Of a stretch of DNA of 64,000 nt, positions 1-7,584 are shown piece after piece. The stretch spans positions 62,001-126,000 of the forward strand of contig NZ_JTDV01000014.1 of NCBI RefSeq assembly GCF_000943555.1, read 5' to 3'. Below the pieces are notes generated by a model. That model saw nothing but the letters and a program-made list of their open reading frames with translations. It ran no database searches and was not told the origin of the DNA. Position numbers and translations under genes: made by a program. Source of the DNA: Neotamlana nanhaiensis (GTDB taxonomy: Bacteria > Bacteroidota > Bacteroidia > Flavobacteriales > Flavobacteriaceae). The first letter of the stretch is position 1. Each line of letters starts with the position of its first letter.

Positions 1-252
1 ATTGGTTTTGAAAATGATATTTCTCTTTGGCCAATACCTACCAAAGGCACATTAAATATAAGTTCTTCTTCTAATGACTTATCTGAAGTTTCAATTTATG
101 ATTTAAATGGCAGATTGATAATGCAAGAAAAACTGAAAAACAGCAACAAACTGGAAATAAACGTATCAAACATTAATTCTGGAATTTATTTTGTAAAGCT
201 CTCAAATAATTTGAATCAAACCGCAGTCAGAAAAATTGTGATAGAAAATTAA
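1..252 (+). CDS. C-terminal end of a T9SS-secreted protein (type A sorting domain), 5' end outside window
   Basis: The first base of the window is in frame with 83 sense codons ending in TAA. The peptide has the features of a type A type IX secretion sorting domain: an early Trp-Pro-Ile-Pro stretch (usually NPxP/YPNP) followed by 'GTLNIS', a central 'SIYDLNGRLI', then 'LEINVSNINSGIYFVKL' and a basic end, 'VRKIVIEN'. Such domains are recognised by the T9SS and removed by PorU, whose gene lies further along in this window. The cargo part of the protein is upstream of the window, so its function cannot be stated. Confidence in the sorting domain is high. Confidence 0.85.
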   Translation: MGFENDISLWPIPTKGTLNISSSSNDLSEVSIYDLNGRLIMQEKLKNSNKLEINVSNINSGIYFVKLSNNLNQTAVRKIVIEN

Positions 253-281
253 ACTGATTATATTTCGCAAAGTGAATAGAT

Positions 282-423
282 AAAAAGAGACTGTCCAAAA
301 AGTGTAAAATCTGTCATTCTGAATTTATTTCAGAATCTTAAACAATGGATTTACAAAACACATTAGAATCTGAAACAAGTTCAGATTGACAAAAATGTGG
401 CTTTTTAGACAGCCTCTTTTTTT
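282..423 (-). repeat. Nested imperfect palindrome between convergent genes; probable terminator for pafA
   Basis: The outer arms (282-302 and 401-423) are inverted repeats of an A5-GAG-n-CTGTC-n-A5-G motif. Their two mismatches become G-U wobble pairs only in minus-strand RNA, where the second arm runs into a U-rich tract. That orientation suits termination of pafA. Nested inside are two inverted copies (312-338 and 365-391) of a ~27-bp element beginning TGTCA-TCTGAA and ending CAGA-TCT. A related element recurs at 37608. No gene lies in 253-487. Confidence 0.6.
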
Positions 424-487
424 AAAATTATAAATACCAATCACAAGTATTTTTATGTCTTAACAGAAACTGTTTTTCAACCTTGAA

Positions 488-2125
488 TTAATCCAACACA
501 AATTCTAAAGGTTGTCCTGTTGATCCGTTAGGAAAACTTATTCCTAATAAAGCAGATACTGTTGGTGCAATATCTGGAATTACTGTTTTTTGCAAAGTCT
601 CGCCATGTTTTATGCCTTTCCCGAAGAACAATAAAGGCACATGCGTGTCGTAGTTAAATCCGCTACCATGCGTAGAACCTGTTTTACTATAAGATATAAA
701 ACCTGGATTTGAAACCACTAAAATATCTCCCGAATATTTTTGATTATACCCTTTTTGTAGTAACTCTTCCATACCTGAAGTAAAATCGTTATTACTCATG
801 GTTGTTGCAGAATATACTTTGTAAACACCATCGTATTGAATAAGCTCATTAACCATCACATCTTGAACTTCGCTTAAAGTTTTACCAGTTTTTTTAACCT
901 GGTCGTAATTAAGAAATATCTGGTCGTTGCTAATATTTTCAATTAAATCTTCAACTCCAAAAGTTTCCGTTAAAAAGGCTTCAAATTTTTTGCGTGTTTC
1001 TCTATTATTTAAATAACCAGAAGGAATGTGCTTCGATTTTAAGTACGAAGGCACTTCAACAGCACCATGATCGGCTGTTAAAAAAACCGTGTATTCCCCT
1101 TTGCCAACTTCAGCATCTAAAGCCTTAAAAAAACGTTCTAAATCTCTATCTAAACGAATATAAGTATCTTCAACTTCTTTGGAATTCACCCCAAAATTAT
1201 GTCCTACATAATCGGTACTAGAAAAGCTTACAGTAAGCACATCGGTAATATCATCTTTACCTAAAGCTTCTCCTTTTAAAGCTGCTATCGCAAAATCAGC
1301 AACAATACTATTGCCGTAAGGTGTGGCTTTTAAAATATCATATCCACCATTTATTTTGTGTAGTTTCTTTAAATTGTAAGGAAATATCGCTTCATCTTTT
1401 CCGCGATAACCACCTTCAAAAGTATTTAAATCGTCGCCGCTTTCAGTGTAAGTTTCAATATCAAAAAAAGTATCCCAAGTTTTTAAATATGTATCGGCAA
1501 CATTCAAATTATTAAAATCTTTTACCCATTTTGGTAAATCATTCATATAAAATGTGCTCGAAATAAAAACGCCTTCATCTTTTCCGCGAAACCAATAGGC
1601 CGCATTAGCTGTATGTCCAGCAGGTAAAATAGCACCTCTATCTTTTATAGAAATTCCTATTGTTTTTCCTCGCATTTGGGTAAACAATCTGTTTTCATCG
1701 GCAAAGGTTGTAGTTTTCATTCGGTGTGGCGACATTTTACCATCTTTTGATGTAGTTCCTACCGATTCATAAGAATCATCACCAGCACAATACACCATTG
1801 TTTTACCGTATTTATCGTACCAATCGTTTGCAATAATACCATGATATTTTGGTGTGGAACCTGTAAAAACCGATGCATGACCAGGTCCTGTTTTTGTTGG
1901 AATATAATTAAAATGATTGTTTTTACAGTTAAACCCATCGTTCATCATACGTTTAAAACCACCTTCGGCATATTTATTATAAAATCGCGTTAAGTAATCA
2001 TAGCGCATTTGGTCTACCACAATACCAACCACTAATTTAGGCTTTGTATTTTGGTTTGTATCTTGTGCTTTTGCAGTAACACTTAACACTACCAAACATA
2101 CCGAAAGGAAAATTCTATTTATCAT
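488..2125 (-). CDS. pafA: PafA-type alkaline phosphatase, periplasmic
   Basis: Secreted phosphomonoesterase of the alkaline phosphatase superfamily, like the phosphate-irrepressible PafA of flavobacteria. I place the start at the ATG at 2125, giving 545 residues. That gives a clean signal peptide (MINRIFLSVCLVVLSVTAKAQ), and the more upstream ATG at 2149 sits inside a promoter-like box. Visible active-site elements are 'VVDQMRYD' (metal Asp), 'TKTGPGHASVFTG' (nucleophile, the second Thr by spacing to a following Asn), a Lys-Asp-Arg triplet about 85 residues later, 'STDYVGHNFG' (Asp and His metal ligands), 'TADHGA' (Asp-His) and 'STHGSGF' (final His). Length matches the family (about 546). It is monocistronic, facing a T9SS cargo gene tail-to-tail and mlaE-like head-to-head. 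Confidence 0.9.
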   Translation of the reverse strand: MINRIFLSVCLVVLSVTAKAQDTNQNTKPKLVVGIVVDQMRYDYLTRFYNKYAEGGFKRMMNDGFNCKNNHFNYIPTKTGPGHASVFTGSTPKYHGIIANDWYDKYGKTMVYCAGDDSYESVGTTSKDGKMSPHRMKTTTFADENRLFTQMRGKTIGISIKDRGAILPAGHTANAAYWFRGKDEGVFISSTFYMNDLPKWVKDFNNLNVADTYLKTWDTFFDIETYTESGDDLNTFEGGYRGKDEAIFPYNLKKLHKINGGYDILKATPYGNSIVADFAIAALKGEALGKDDITDVLTVSFSSTDYVGHNFGVNSKEVEDTYIRLDRDLERFFKALDAEVGKGEYTVFLTADHGAVEVPSYLKSKHIPSGYLNNRETRKKFEAFLTETFGVEDLIENISNDQIFLNYDQVKKTGKTLSEVQDVMVNELIQYDGVYKVYSATTMSNNDFTSGMEELLQKGYNQKYSGDILVVSNPGFISYSKTGSTHGSGFNYDTHVPLLFFGKGIKHGETLQKTVIPDIAPTVSALLGISFPNGSTGQPLEFVLD

Positions 2126-2146
2126 AACGAGTCTAAAAATGAGGTT

Positions 2147-2154
2147 CAAAAATA
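2147..2154 (-). promoter_or_regulatory. Candidate -7 box (TATTTTTG) of pafA
   Basis: The minus strand reads TATTTTTG, an exact fit to the Bacteroidota -7 consensus TAnnTTTG, about 22 bases before the chosen pafA ATG. It overlaps the alternative upstream ATG, which argues against that start. No clear -33 TTTG is visible. Confidence 0.45.
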
Positions 2155-2234
2155 CATATTTTAATACATCATAATTTAAAATTAAAGTTAAATACCAACA
2201 AGTTTTTTATACTTTAGCAATTACAATTTAAATT

Positions 2235-2972
2235 ATGAATTACCTACATAATATTGGAGCCTACTTTTTAATGACTGCTGAAATGTTTCGCAAACCCACA
2301 AAATGGAGCGTCATGAAGCAGCTTATTTTAAAAGATATTGACGATTTAATTATTGGCTCGTTGGGTATTGTTGCCTTCATTTCGTTTTTTGTTGGTGGCG
2401 TGGTTAGTATACAAACCGCACTGAATATTGATAACCCTTTAATACCAAAATATTTGGTGGGTTTTGCCACAAGACAATCTATTGTTTTAGAATTTGCGCC
2501 AACTTTCATTTCGATTATTATGGCCGGAAAAGTGGGTTCGTTTATCACTTCTAGTATTGGCACCATGCGTGTAACCGAACAAATTGATGCTCTAGAAGTT
2601 ATGGGAATTAACGCCGTAAACTATTTAGTTTTTCCTAAATTTATAGCACTTTTATTATATCCATTTGTTATTTCTATTGCTATGTTTTTAGGAATTATAG
2701 GTGGTATGGCGGCATGTGTTTATGGCGGATTTAGCTCTGTTGAAGATTATATTGTTGGTATTCAAACCGATTTTATTCCGTTTCACATTGTTTATGCCTT
2801 TATAAAAACTATTGTTTTTGCTTTTATATTAGCTACCATTCCTTCTTTTCATGGCTACTATATGAAAGGTGGCGCACTTGAAGTTGGTAAAGCCAGTACA
2901 ACATCGTTTGTTTGGACCAGTGTTGTTGTAATTGTAATAAATTATTTTTTAACCCAAATGCTTTTAGGCTAA
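2235..2972 (+). CDS. MlaE-family ABC transporter permease
   Basis: A 245-residue integral membrane protein of the MlaE/TTG2B permease family, which works with an MlaF-type ATPase and an MCE protein to move phospholipids between membranes. Hydrophobic segments lie at about 45-70, 85-110, 140-175, 190-215 and 225-245. The family signature appears as 'LEFAPTFISIIMAGKVGSFI' followed by 'GTMRVTEQIDALEVMGIN'. The stop codon overlaps the ATG of the next gene (TAATG), so the two are translationally coupled. No MCE-domain partner is in the window, so substrate and direction remain inferred. A weak TAnnTTTG-like box (TACTTTAG, 2210-2217) precedes the gene. Confidence 0.9.
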   Translation: MNYLHNIGAYFLMTAEMFRKPTKWSVMKQLILKDIDDLIIGSLGIVAFISFFVGGVVSIQTALNIDNPLIPKYLVGFATRQSIVLEFAPTFISIIMAGKVGSFITSSIGTMRVTEQIDALEVMGINAVNYLVFPKFIALLLYPFVISIAMFLGIIGGMAACVYGGFSSVEDYIVGIQTDFIPFHIVYAFIKTIVFAFILATIPSFHGYYMKGGALEVGKASTTSFVWTSVVVIVINYFLTQMLLG

Positions 2973-3739
2973 TGATTGAAGTTAAAGATTTACATAAATC
3001 GTTTGGAGATGCCCATATTTTAAAAGGCATAACCACCACTTTCGATAAAGGTAAAACCAACTTAATTATTGGGCAGAGTGGATCGGGTAAAACTGTATTT
3101 TTAAAATGTTTATTAGGCCTTTTTAATTACGAGGAAGGAAGCATTGCCTATAACGGACAGGTTTTCTCGAAACTATCGGAAGATGAAAAACGTAACATTC
3201 GTGCCGAAATTGGTATGGTTTTTCAAGGTAGTGCCTTGTTTGATTCGATGACGATTGCAGAAAACGTTATGTTTCCATTGCGAATGTTTACTAAACAAAG
3301 TAAAAGCGAAATGGAAGATCGTGTCGATTTTGTTTTAAAACGCGTAAATCTTGATGATGCTCACAAAAAAATGCCAAGTGAAGCTTCTGGTGGTATGCAA
3401 AAACGTGTGGCTATTGCTCGCGCCATTGTAAATAACCCAAAATATTTATTTTGTGATGAACCTAACTCTGGCTTAGACCCAAAAACATCTATTGTAATTG
3501 ACAATTTAATTCAAGAGATAACCGACGAATATCAAATTACCACCGTAATTAACTCGCACGATATGAACTCGGTTATGGAAATAGGCGAAAAAATTGTGTT
3601 CTTAAAAAACGGCCTTAAAGAATGGGAAGGCTCTAAAGACACTATATTTAAAACCGATAACCAATCGGTTACCGATTTTGTGTATTCTTCAAATTTATTT
3701 AAAAAGGTTCGTAGAGTGTATTTAGAGGAGAACTCTTAA
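2972..3739 (+). CDS. MlaF-family ABC transporter ATP-binding protein
   Basis: A 255-residue ATPase partner of the preceding permease. The start is the ATG sharing one base with the permease stop; an in-frame ATG 60 bases upstream would add a cysteine-rich stretch encoded within the permease gene and is unlikely. Walker A is 'IGQSGSGKT', the Q-loop region follows at 'GMVFQGSALFDSMT', the signature is 'ASGGMQKRVAIARA' rather than canonical LSGGQ, and Walker B is 'YLFCDEPNSGLDP', followed by 'NSHDM' for the switch His. The ASGGM signature and 'FQGSALFDS' are typical of the MlaF/MkL branch. The gene ends convergently with the DUF389 gene, the two stop codons sharing the palindrome TTAA. Confidence 0.92.
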   Translation: MIEVKDLHKSFGDAHILKGITTTFDKGKTNLIIGQSGSGKTVFLKCLLGLFNYEEGSIAYNGQVFSKLSEDEKRNIRAEIGMVFQGSALFDSMTIAENVMFPLRMFTKQSKSEMEDRVDFVLKRVNLDDAHKKMPSEASGGMQKRVAIARAIVNNPKYLFCDEPNSGLDPKTSIVIDNLIQEITDEYQITTVINSHDMNSVMEIGEKIVFLKNGLKEWEGSKDTIFKTDNQSVTDFVYSSNLFKKVRRVYLEENS

Positions 3740-5208
3740 TTCACACGTTTTACAACAACCGTATCTAAATCTAATTTAAACTTAAGCCATTTTTCAAGCT
3801 TCTGTTTGTCTTTATTTCTAGCAGCTTCATTAGCTAAAGAATCTACCCATTTTACAGAAAATACAGGTAAAGTATCTAGCTTTTTAAAATTAGAATGGAT
3901 GATGTTTGCAAACGAAATCTCATCAATAGTTTCGTAATTCATGCTAATTTCTTGCGTTAACTCTTCAAAAGGAATATAATCTTTTTCTAAACGCTCCAAG
4001 GTATTAACACGCTTTTGTAAGTAACGAATTTGATCTTGTTGCGATAATAAATCCAAAGAATCTCGCAGGCGTAATTGCTTCATGGTATTGTAACCATCAA
4101 CCGAAGCATTTCTATTCTGGTTAAAAACTAATTTCGTGTTCTGTTTCACTAAAGCAGGATAATCGGCTAAACGTGTTTTTAGCAAACCAATCGTGCTTTC
4201 TGGAATTTCATCTAAACCAAAAGAATTTAATTCTATTAATCCATCACCATCTTCAAAATATTTATAAGTTGTATTTTTTTTAATGTATTCGGCATGTGGC
4301 AATGCACCTAATTCCGTATCAATAAATTTAATCGCATCTCTATTAAACGTACTTTCTTTATACACACTCCAAAAGGTAAAAGATGCTGGAATCATGACCA
4401 TAATTGCTATTAAGGTTGCTAATTGTGCAATGCGTTTACGTTTCTTAGAATTTGCATACCTAAGCATTGGGAAACGCAAAATTTTAAGTACCAAAAAGGT
4501 TGCTAAGGCAATAAAAATGGTGTTTATAGTAAACAAATACATGGCTTGCCCAAAATACTCCCAATTCGCTTTTGCTAGACCATAACCTGCCGTACATAGT
4601 GGTGGCATTAACGCTGTAGCAATAGCAACACCAAAAATAACCGATGCAATGGTCCCCTTTTTAGTTCGTGCAATTATTAAAGCAGAACCACCAAAAAACG
4701 CTATAAGCACATCTCGAATATCGGGTTTTACACGTCCTAAAAGTTCCGAAGTATCTTCACTCAACGGAAAGAACCTAAAAAATAAAAACGCCGTTAATAA
4801 ACTAAGCACAATCATAATGGCTAAGTTTATTAACGAGCGTCTTAAGGTATCAATATCGTTTATGGCAATAGACAGACCTACACCTAAAATAGGCCCCATA
4901 AGTGGCGAAATTAACATGGCTCCGATAACCACTGCTGTGGAGTTGGCATTTAAACCAATGGAAGCCACAAATATAGAACACACCAAAATCCAAGCCGTTG
5001 CACCTTTAAACGGTATATCGCCTTTAATAGCTGCAATAGTCGCATCTCTATCGGTGTCTTCTCGAAAATCCAATAGCTCACTAAAAAAAGTTTTTATACT
5101 CTTAAATAAACCTTGAGCATCTTTTTTAACTGCTTCTTTTTTCTGTTCTACGGTTTGCTCTTTTTTAACTTCTTCTTCAGAGAAATTGAATTTACTTTCG
5201 TCACTCAT
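3736..5208 (-). CDS. DUF389 family membrane protein
   Basis: A 490-residue membrane protein with a DUF389 core. Residues 1-45 are hydrophilic and charged. The hydrophobic core from about 68 to 285 has about six membrane segments and conserved stretches 'GANSTAVVIGAMLISPLMGP' (starting as NANSTA here), 'FFGGSALIIARTKKGT' and 'GVAIATALMPPLCTAGYGLA'. The long C-terminal part (about 290-490) is hydrophilic and partly coiled-coil. The function of DUF389 proteins is unsettled. The gene lies 6 bases after manC and is the last of a compact minus-strand run; it meets the ABC ATPase gene tail-to-tail. Confidence 0.85.
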   Translation of the reverse strand: MSDESKFNFSEEEVKKEQTVEQKKEAVKKDAQGLFKSIKTFFSELLDFREDTDRDATIAAIKGDIPFKGATAWILVCSIFVASIGLNANSTAVVIGAMLISPLMGPILGVGLSIAINDIDTLRRSLINLAIMIVLSLLTAFLFFRFFPLSEDTSELLGRVKPDIRDVLIAFFGGSALIIARTKKGTIASVIFGVAIATALMPPLCTAGYGLAKANWEYFGQAMYLFTINTIFIALATFLVLKILRFPMLRYANSKKRKRIAQLATLIAIMVMIPASFTFWSVYKESTFNRDAIKFIDTELGALPHAEYIKKNTTYKYFEDGDGLIELNSFGLDEIPESTIGLLKTRLADYPALVKQNTKLVFNQNRNASVDGYNTMKQLRLRDSLDLLSQQDQIRYLQKRVNTLERLEKDYIPFEELTQEISMNYETIDEISFANIIHSNFKKLDTLPVFSVKWVDSLANEAARNKDKQKLEKWLKFKLDLDTVVVKRVN

Positions 5209-5214
5209 ATGTTA

Positions 5215-6294
5215 TTAACCATATTGCTCTCCAAATTTATCTTTTACTTTTTGGAGTACTTTTTTAATGTCTTGTTCTTTTGATTTCGGATAGATTAATA
5301 ATACATCTTCTTTATCTACCACAATATAATCATTTAAACCATCTACAACTACAATTTTATTGTTTTTGGTTCTAATCATATTTCCAGAAGCGTCTTCAAC
5401 TAAGGTTCTGGCATTTACGACCGCATTTCCGTTATCGTTAGCGCCTAATTTATCGTATAAACTGCCCCATGTACCAAGGTCGTTCCAATCGAATTCGGCA
5501 CCAATCACATAAACATTATCAGATTTTTCCATAATCGCATAATCGACTGAAATGTTTTCTGCTAACGGATAATTTTCCTTAATAAACGCTGCTTCGGCAT
5601 CGGTATTATAAGCCGAAATTCCCGCCTCGAAATGTTTGTATAATTCAGGTTGATTGTTCTCAAAAGCTTTTACAACACTTTTAGCACTCCACATAAAAAT
5701 ACCAGCATTCCAAAGGAAGTTACCTTGATCGATAAACGATTTAGCCGTTTCGTAATCTGGCTTTTCTCTAAATTGGTTAACCGATTTTATGTCTTCAGAA
5801 GCACTTTTATCAAATTCAATATACCCATAACCCGTGTTTGGGAAAGTTGGTTGAATACCTAAAGTCATTAATGCATCGTTGTCTGAACAAAACTCAAAAG
5901 CTTGCTCTACATTTTTAGAAAACGTTGCTTCATCTTCAATCCAGTGATCACTTGGTGCCACAATCATGACTGCATCTGGATTTTCCTTTTGAATTTTTAA
6001 TGATGCGTACAAAATACAAGGCGCTGTATTACGCATTGCAGGTTCTAAAACCACTTGTTTTTGAGTTACCTCTGGAAGTTGCTCTAAAACCAAATCGTTG
6101 TAACGCTCGTTGGTTAAAATATATATATTTTCTTTTGGAATAAGATGCGAAAGACGTTTAAATGTTTTTTGAATAAGGGTGTCGCCGGTGCCCAACATAT
6201 CGTGAAATTGCTTTGGAAACTCTTGTGTACTCACTGGCCAAAATCGAGACCCCACGCCACCTGCCATTAAAATGGCATAATAATTTTTATTCAT
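5215..6294 (-). CDS. manC: Mannose-1-phosphate guanylyltransferase
   Basis: Makes GDP-mannose from mannose 1-phosphate and GTP, feeding glycan and O-mannosylation pathways. The 359-residue length fits the short form without a fused phosphomannose isomerase domain. The pyrophosphorylase signature lies at residues 11-28 (AGGVGSRFWPVS then FPKQF), with 'VAPSDHWI' for the metal-binding region, 'FREKPD' and 'FLWNAGIFMW' further on, and 'DWNDLGTWGSL' near 265. It sits 6 bases before the DUF389 gene and 41 bases after the SprT-like gene. The GDP-mannose supply would suit the mannosyltransferase-like genes at 45-48 kb, but that link is only an inference. Confidence 0.93.
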   Translation of the reverse strand: MNKNYYAILMAGGVGSRFWPVSTQEFPKQFHDMLGTGDTLIQKTFKRLSHLIPKENIYILTNERYNDLVLEQLPEVTQKQVVLEPAMRNTAPCILYASLKIQKENPDAVMIVAPSDHWIEDEATFSKNVEQAFEFCSDNDALMTLGIQPTFPNTGYGYIEFDKSASEDIKSVNQFREKPDYETAKSFIDQGNFLWNAGIFMWSAKSVVKAFENNQPELYKHFEAGISAYNTDAEAAFIKENYPLAENISVDYAIMEKSDNVYVIGAEFDWNDLGTWGSLYDKLGANDNGNAVVNARTLVEDASGNMIRTKNNKIVVVDGLNDYIVVDKEDVLLIYPKSKEQDIKKVLQKVKDKFGEQYG

Positions 6295-6335
6295 GGTTGT
6301 GTTTTTTGTTATTCGTTTTTATTTACTTGTTATTG

Positions 6336-6938
6336 TTATTTTGTATTTATAATTTCTACTTCTGCATTGGGATTGAAAAGATACAATTTTCCCGATTTAA
6401 TTTCAACACATTCGTAGCGTTTTACACGCTTACTTACTTTTTTAAAAACTCTGCCGTTGTATATTTTAAAAATGCTACCATACGGTATTTCAAAAATATA
6501 CGATTTATTATTGGGTTCATCAAACTGTTTTAATGATAATGCTAATTTAACATCGGTGTCGCTTGATGCTTTTGGATTTTTAAAATGATTAGCCAAAAGC
6601 GGCAGCAAACTCATCGGAAAAACTTCTGGGTTTAAAAATGGCAGCATAAGGCGCTGAAACGTGCGTTTCCATTCTAAACCATGCGGTTTTATTTGTCTTC
6701 CAAACGCTTTAAAGGCTTCAAAATGGGCGATTTCGTGAATTAATGTGATTAAAAACCGATATTCGTTTAAGTTCGCATTTACTGTAATTTGATGTTTCCC
6801 GTTGGGTAACGCCCTATAATCACCATGTTTGCTTTTGCGCTCACTTTTAATTTTTACAATTAAATTATCGTGTTCTAAGAGTTTTAAAACTGACTCTAAA
6901 GCATTATCGGGTATGTAATTTTTTAATTTAGATTGCAC
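6336..6938 (-). CDS. SprT-like zinc metalloprotease-fold protein
   Basis: A 200-residue protein with a SprT-like domain. The zinc motif HEIAH is at residues 68-72, and the third ligand region 'KPHGLEWKRTF' starts near 84. The function of bacterial SprT-like proteins is not established; the eukaryotic relatives Spartan/SPRTN are DNA-protein crosslink proteases. The start codon is GTG at 6938, immediately after the TAA of the HAD gene, with no ATG available upstream of the conserved region, so the two are probably translationally coupled. Confidence 0.85.
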   Translation of the reverse strand: MQSKLKNYIPDNALESVLKLLEHDNLIVKIKSERKSKHGDYRALPNGKHQITVNANLNEYRFLITLIHEIAHFEAFKAFGRQIKPHGLEWKRTFQRLMLPFLNPEVFPMSLLPLLANHFKNPKASSDTDVKLALSLKQFDEPNNKSYIFEIPYGSIFKIYNGRVFKKVSKRVKRYECVEIKSGKLYLFNPNAEVEIINTK

Positions 6939-7583
6939 TTATTGGCCTGAAATTAAATTTAGAAGTTCACTCATATCTCCAAATGTTTTTGTTGCTTTGG
7001 TTTGCAACTCGTTTTTATAATCGCGTTCGGTGTAACCAAAAACATCAAAACCACCATTTATGGCTGCGGTTACTCCAGACAAACTATCTTCAATCACTAA
7101 ACATTCTTCTGGTTTAAAACCCATAGTTTCAGCTGCCCATAAAAACACCGCTGGATTAGGCTTCCATTTCTGAATTTTGTAGCAACTAAAAATCCGATCT
7201 TCAAAATGCGGTAATAATCCTGTTAATTCTAGATTGAGTTTTATTTTATCTTCTGGCCCGCTAGAAGCTACACAAAACGGTAATTCTAAATGTTCTAAAA
7301 CTTGTTTTATACCTTTAACAGGTTTCATATTTTGTTTAAAAGCAGTAAAGCTTCTTTCTCTGTAAACTTCAATAAAATTATCAATAAGTGGTTTTGTTGC
7401 TATAGCCGAAATTTTCTCCACACAAGCTTCTATAAAACTTCCTTTAAAATGATTGAAAGCATATTCTAAATCTATATTGGCGCCATGTTCGTTTGCCATA
7501 TCAACCAAAACTTGATTGCTTACAATTTCGCTATCCACTAGAATATCATCGCAATCGAAAATAATACATTTGTATTTACTCAT
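6939..7583 (-). CDS. HAD-superfamily hydrolase, beta-phosphoglucomutase-like
   Basis: A 214-residue haloacid-dehalogenase-type phosphatase/mutase with an alpha-helical cap. Motif I is 'FDCDDILVDSE' (Asp10 nucleophile, Asp12; the usual Gly after DxD is Asp here), motif II 'CVASSGPEDK' at about 105, motif III 'KWKPNPAVFLWA' and motif IV 'CLVIEDSLSGV' near 166-176. The pattern resembles sugar-phosphate phosphatases and beta-phosphoglucomutases, but the exact substrate cannot be read from sequence. It starts 1 base after the end of the large T9SS gene and its stop abuts the SprT-like gene. Confidence 0.88.
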   Translation of the reverse strand: MSKYKCIIFDCDDILVDSEIVSNQVLVDMANEHGANIDLEYAFNHFKGSFIEACVEKISAIATKPLIDNFIEVYRERSFTAFKQNMKPVKGIKQVLEHLELPFCVASSGPEDKIKLNLELTGLLPHFEDRIFSCYKIQKWKPNPAVFLWAAETMGFKPEECLVIEDSLSGVTAAINGGFDVFGYTERDYKNELQTKATKTFGDMSELLNLISGQ

Positions 7584-7584
7584 A

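Noticed and set aside
2126-2149. PafA start at 2149
   Set aside because: It adds eight residues before a normal signal peptide and overlaps the TATTTTTG box.
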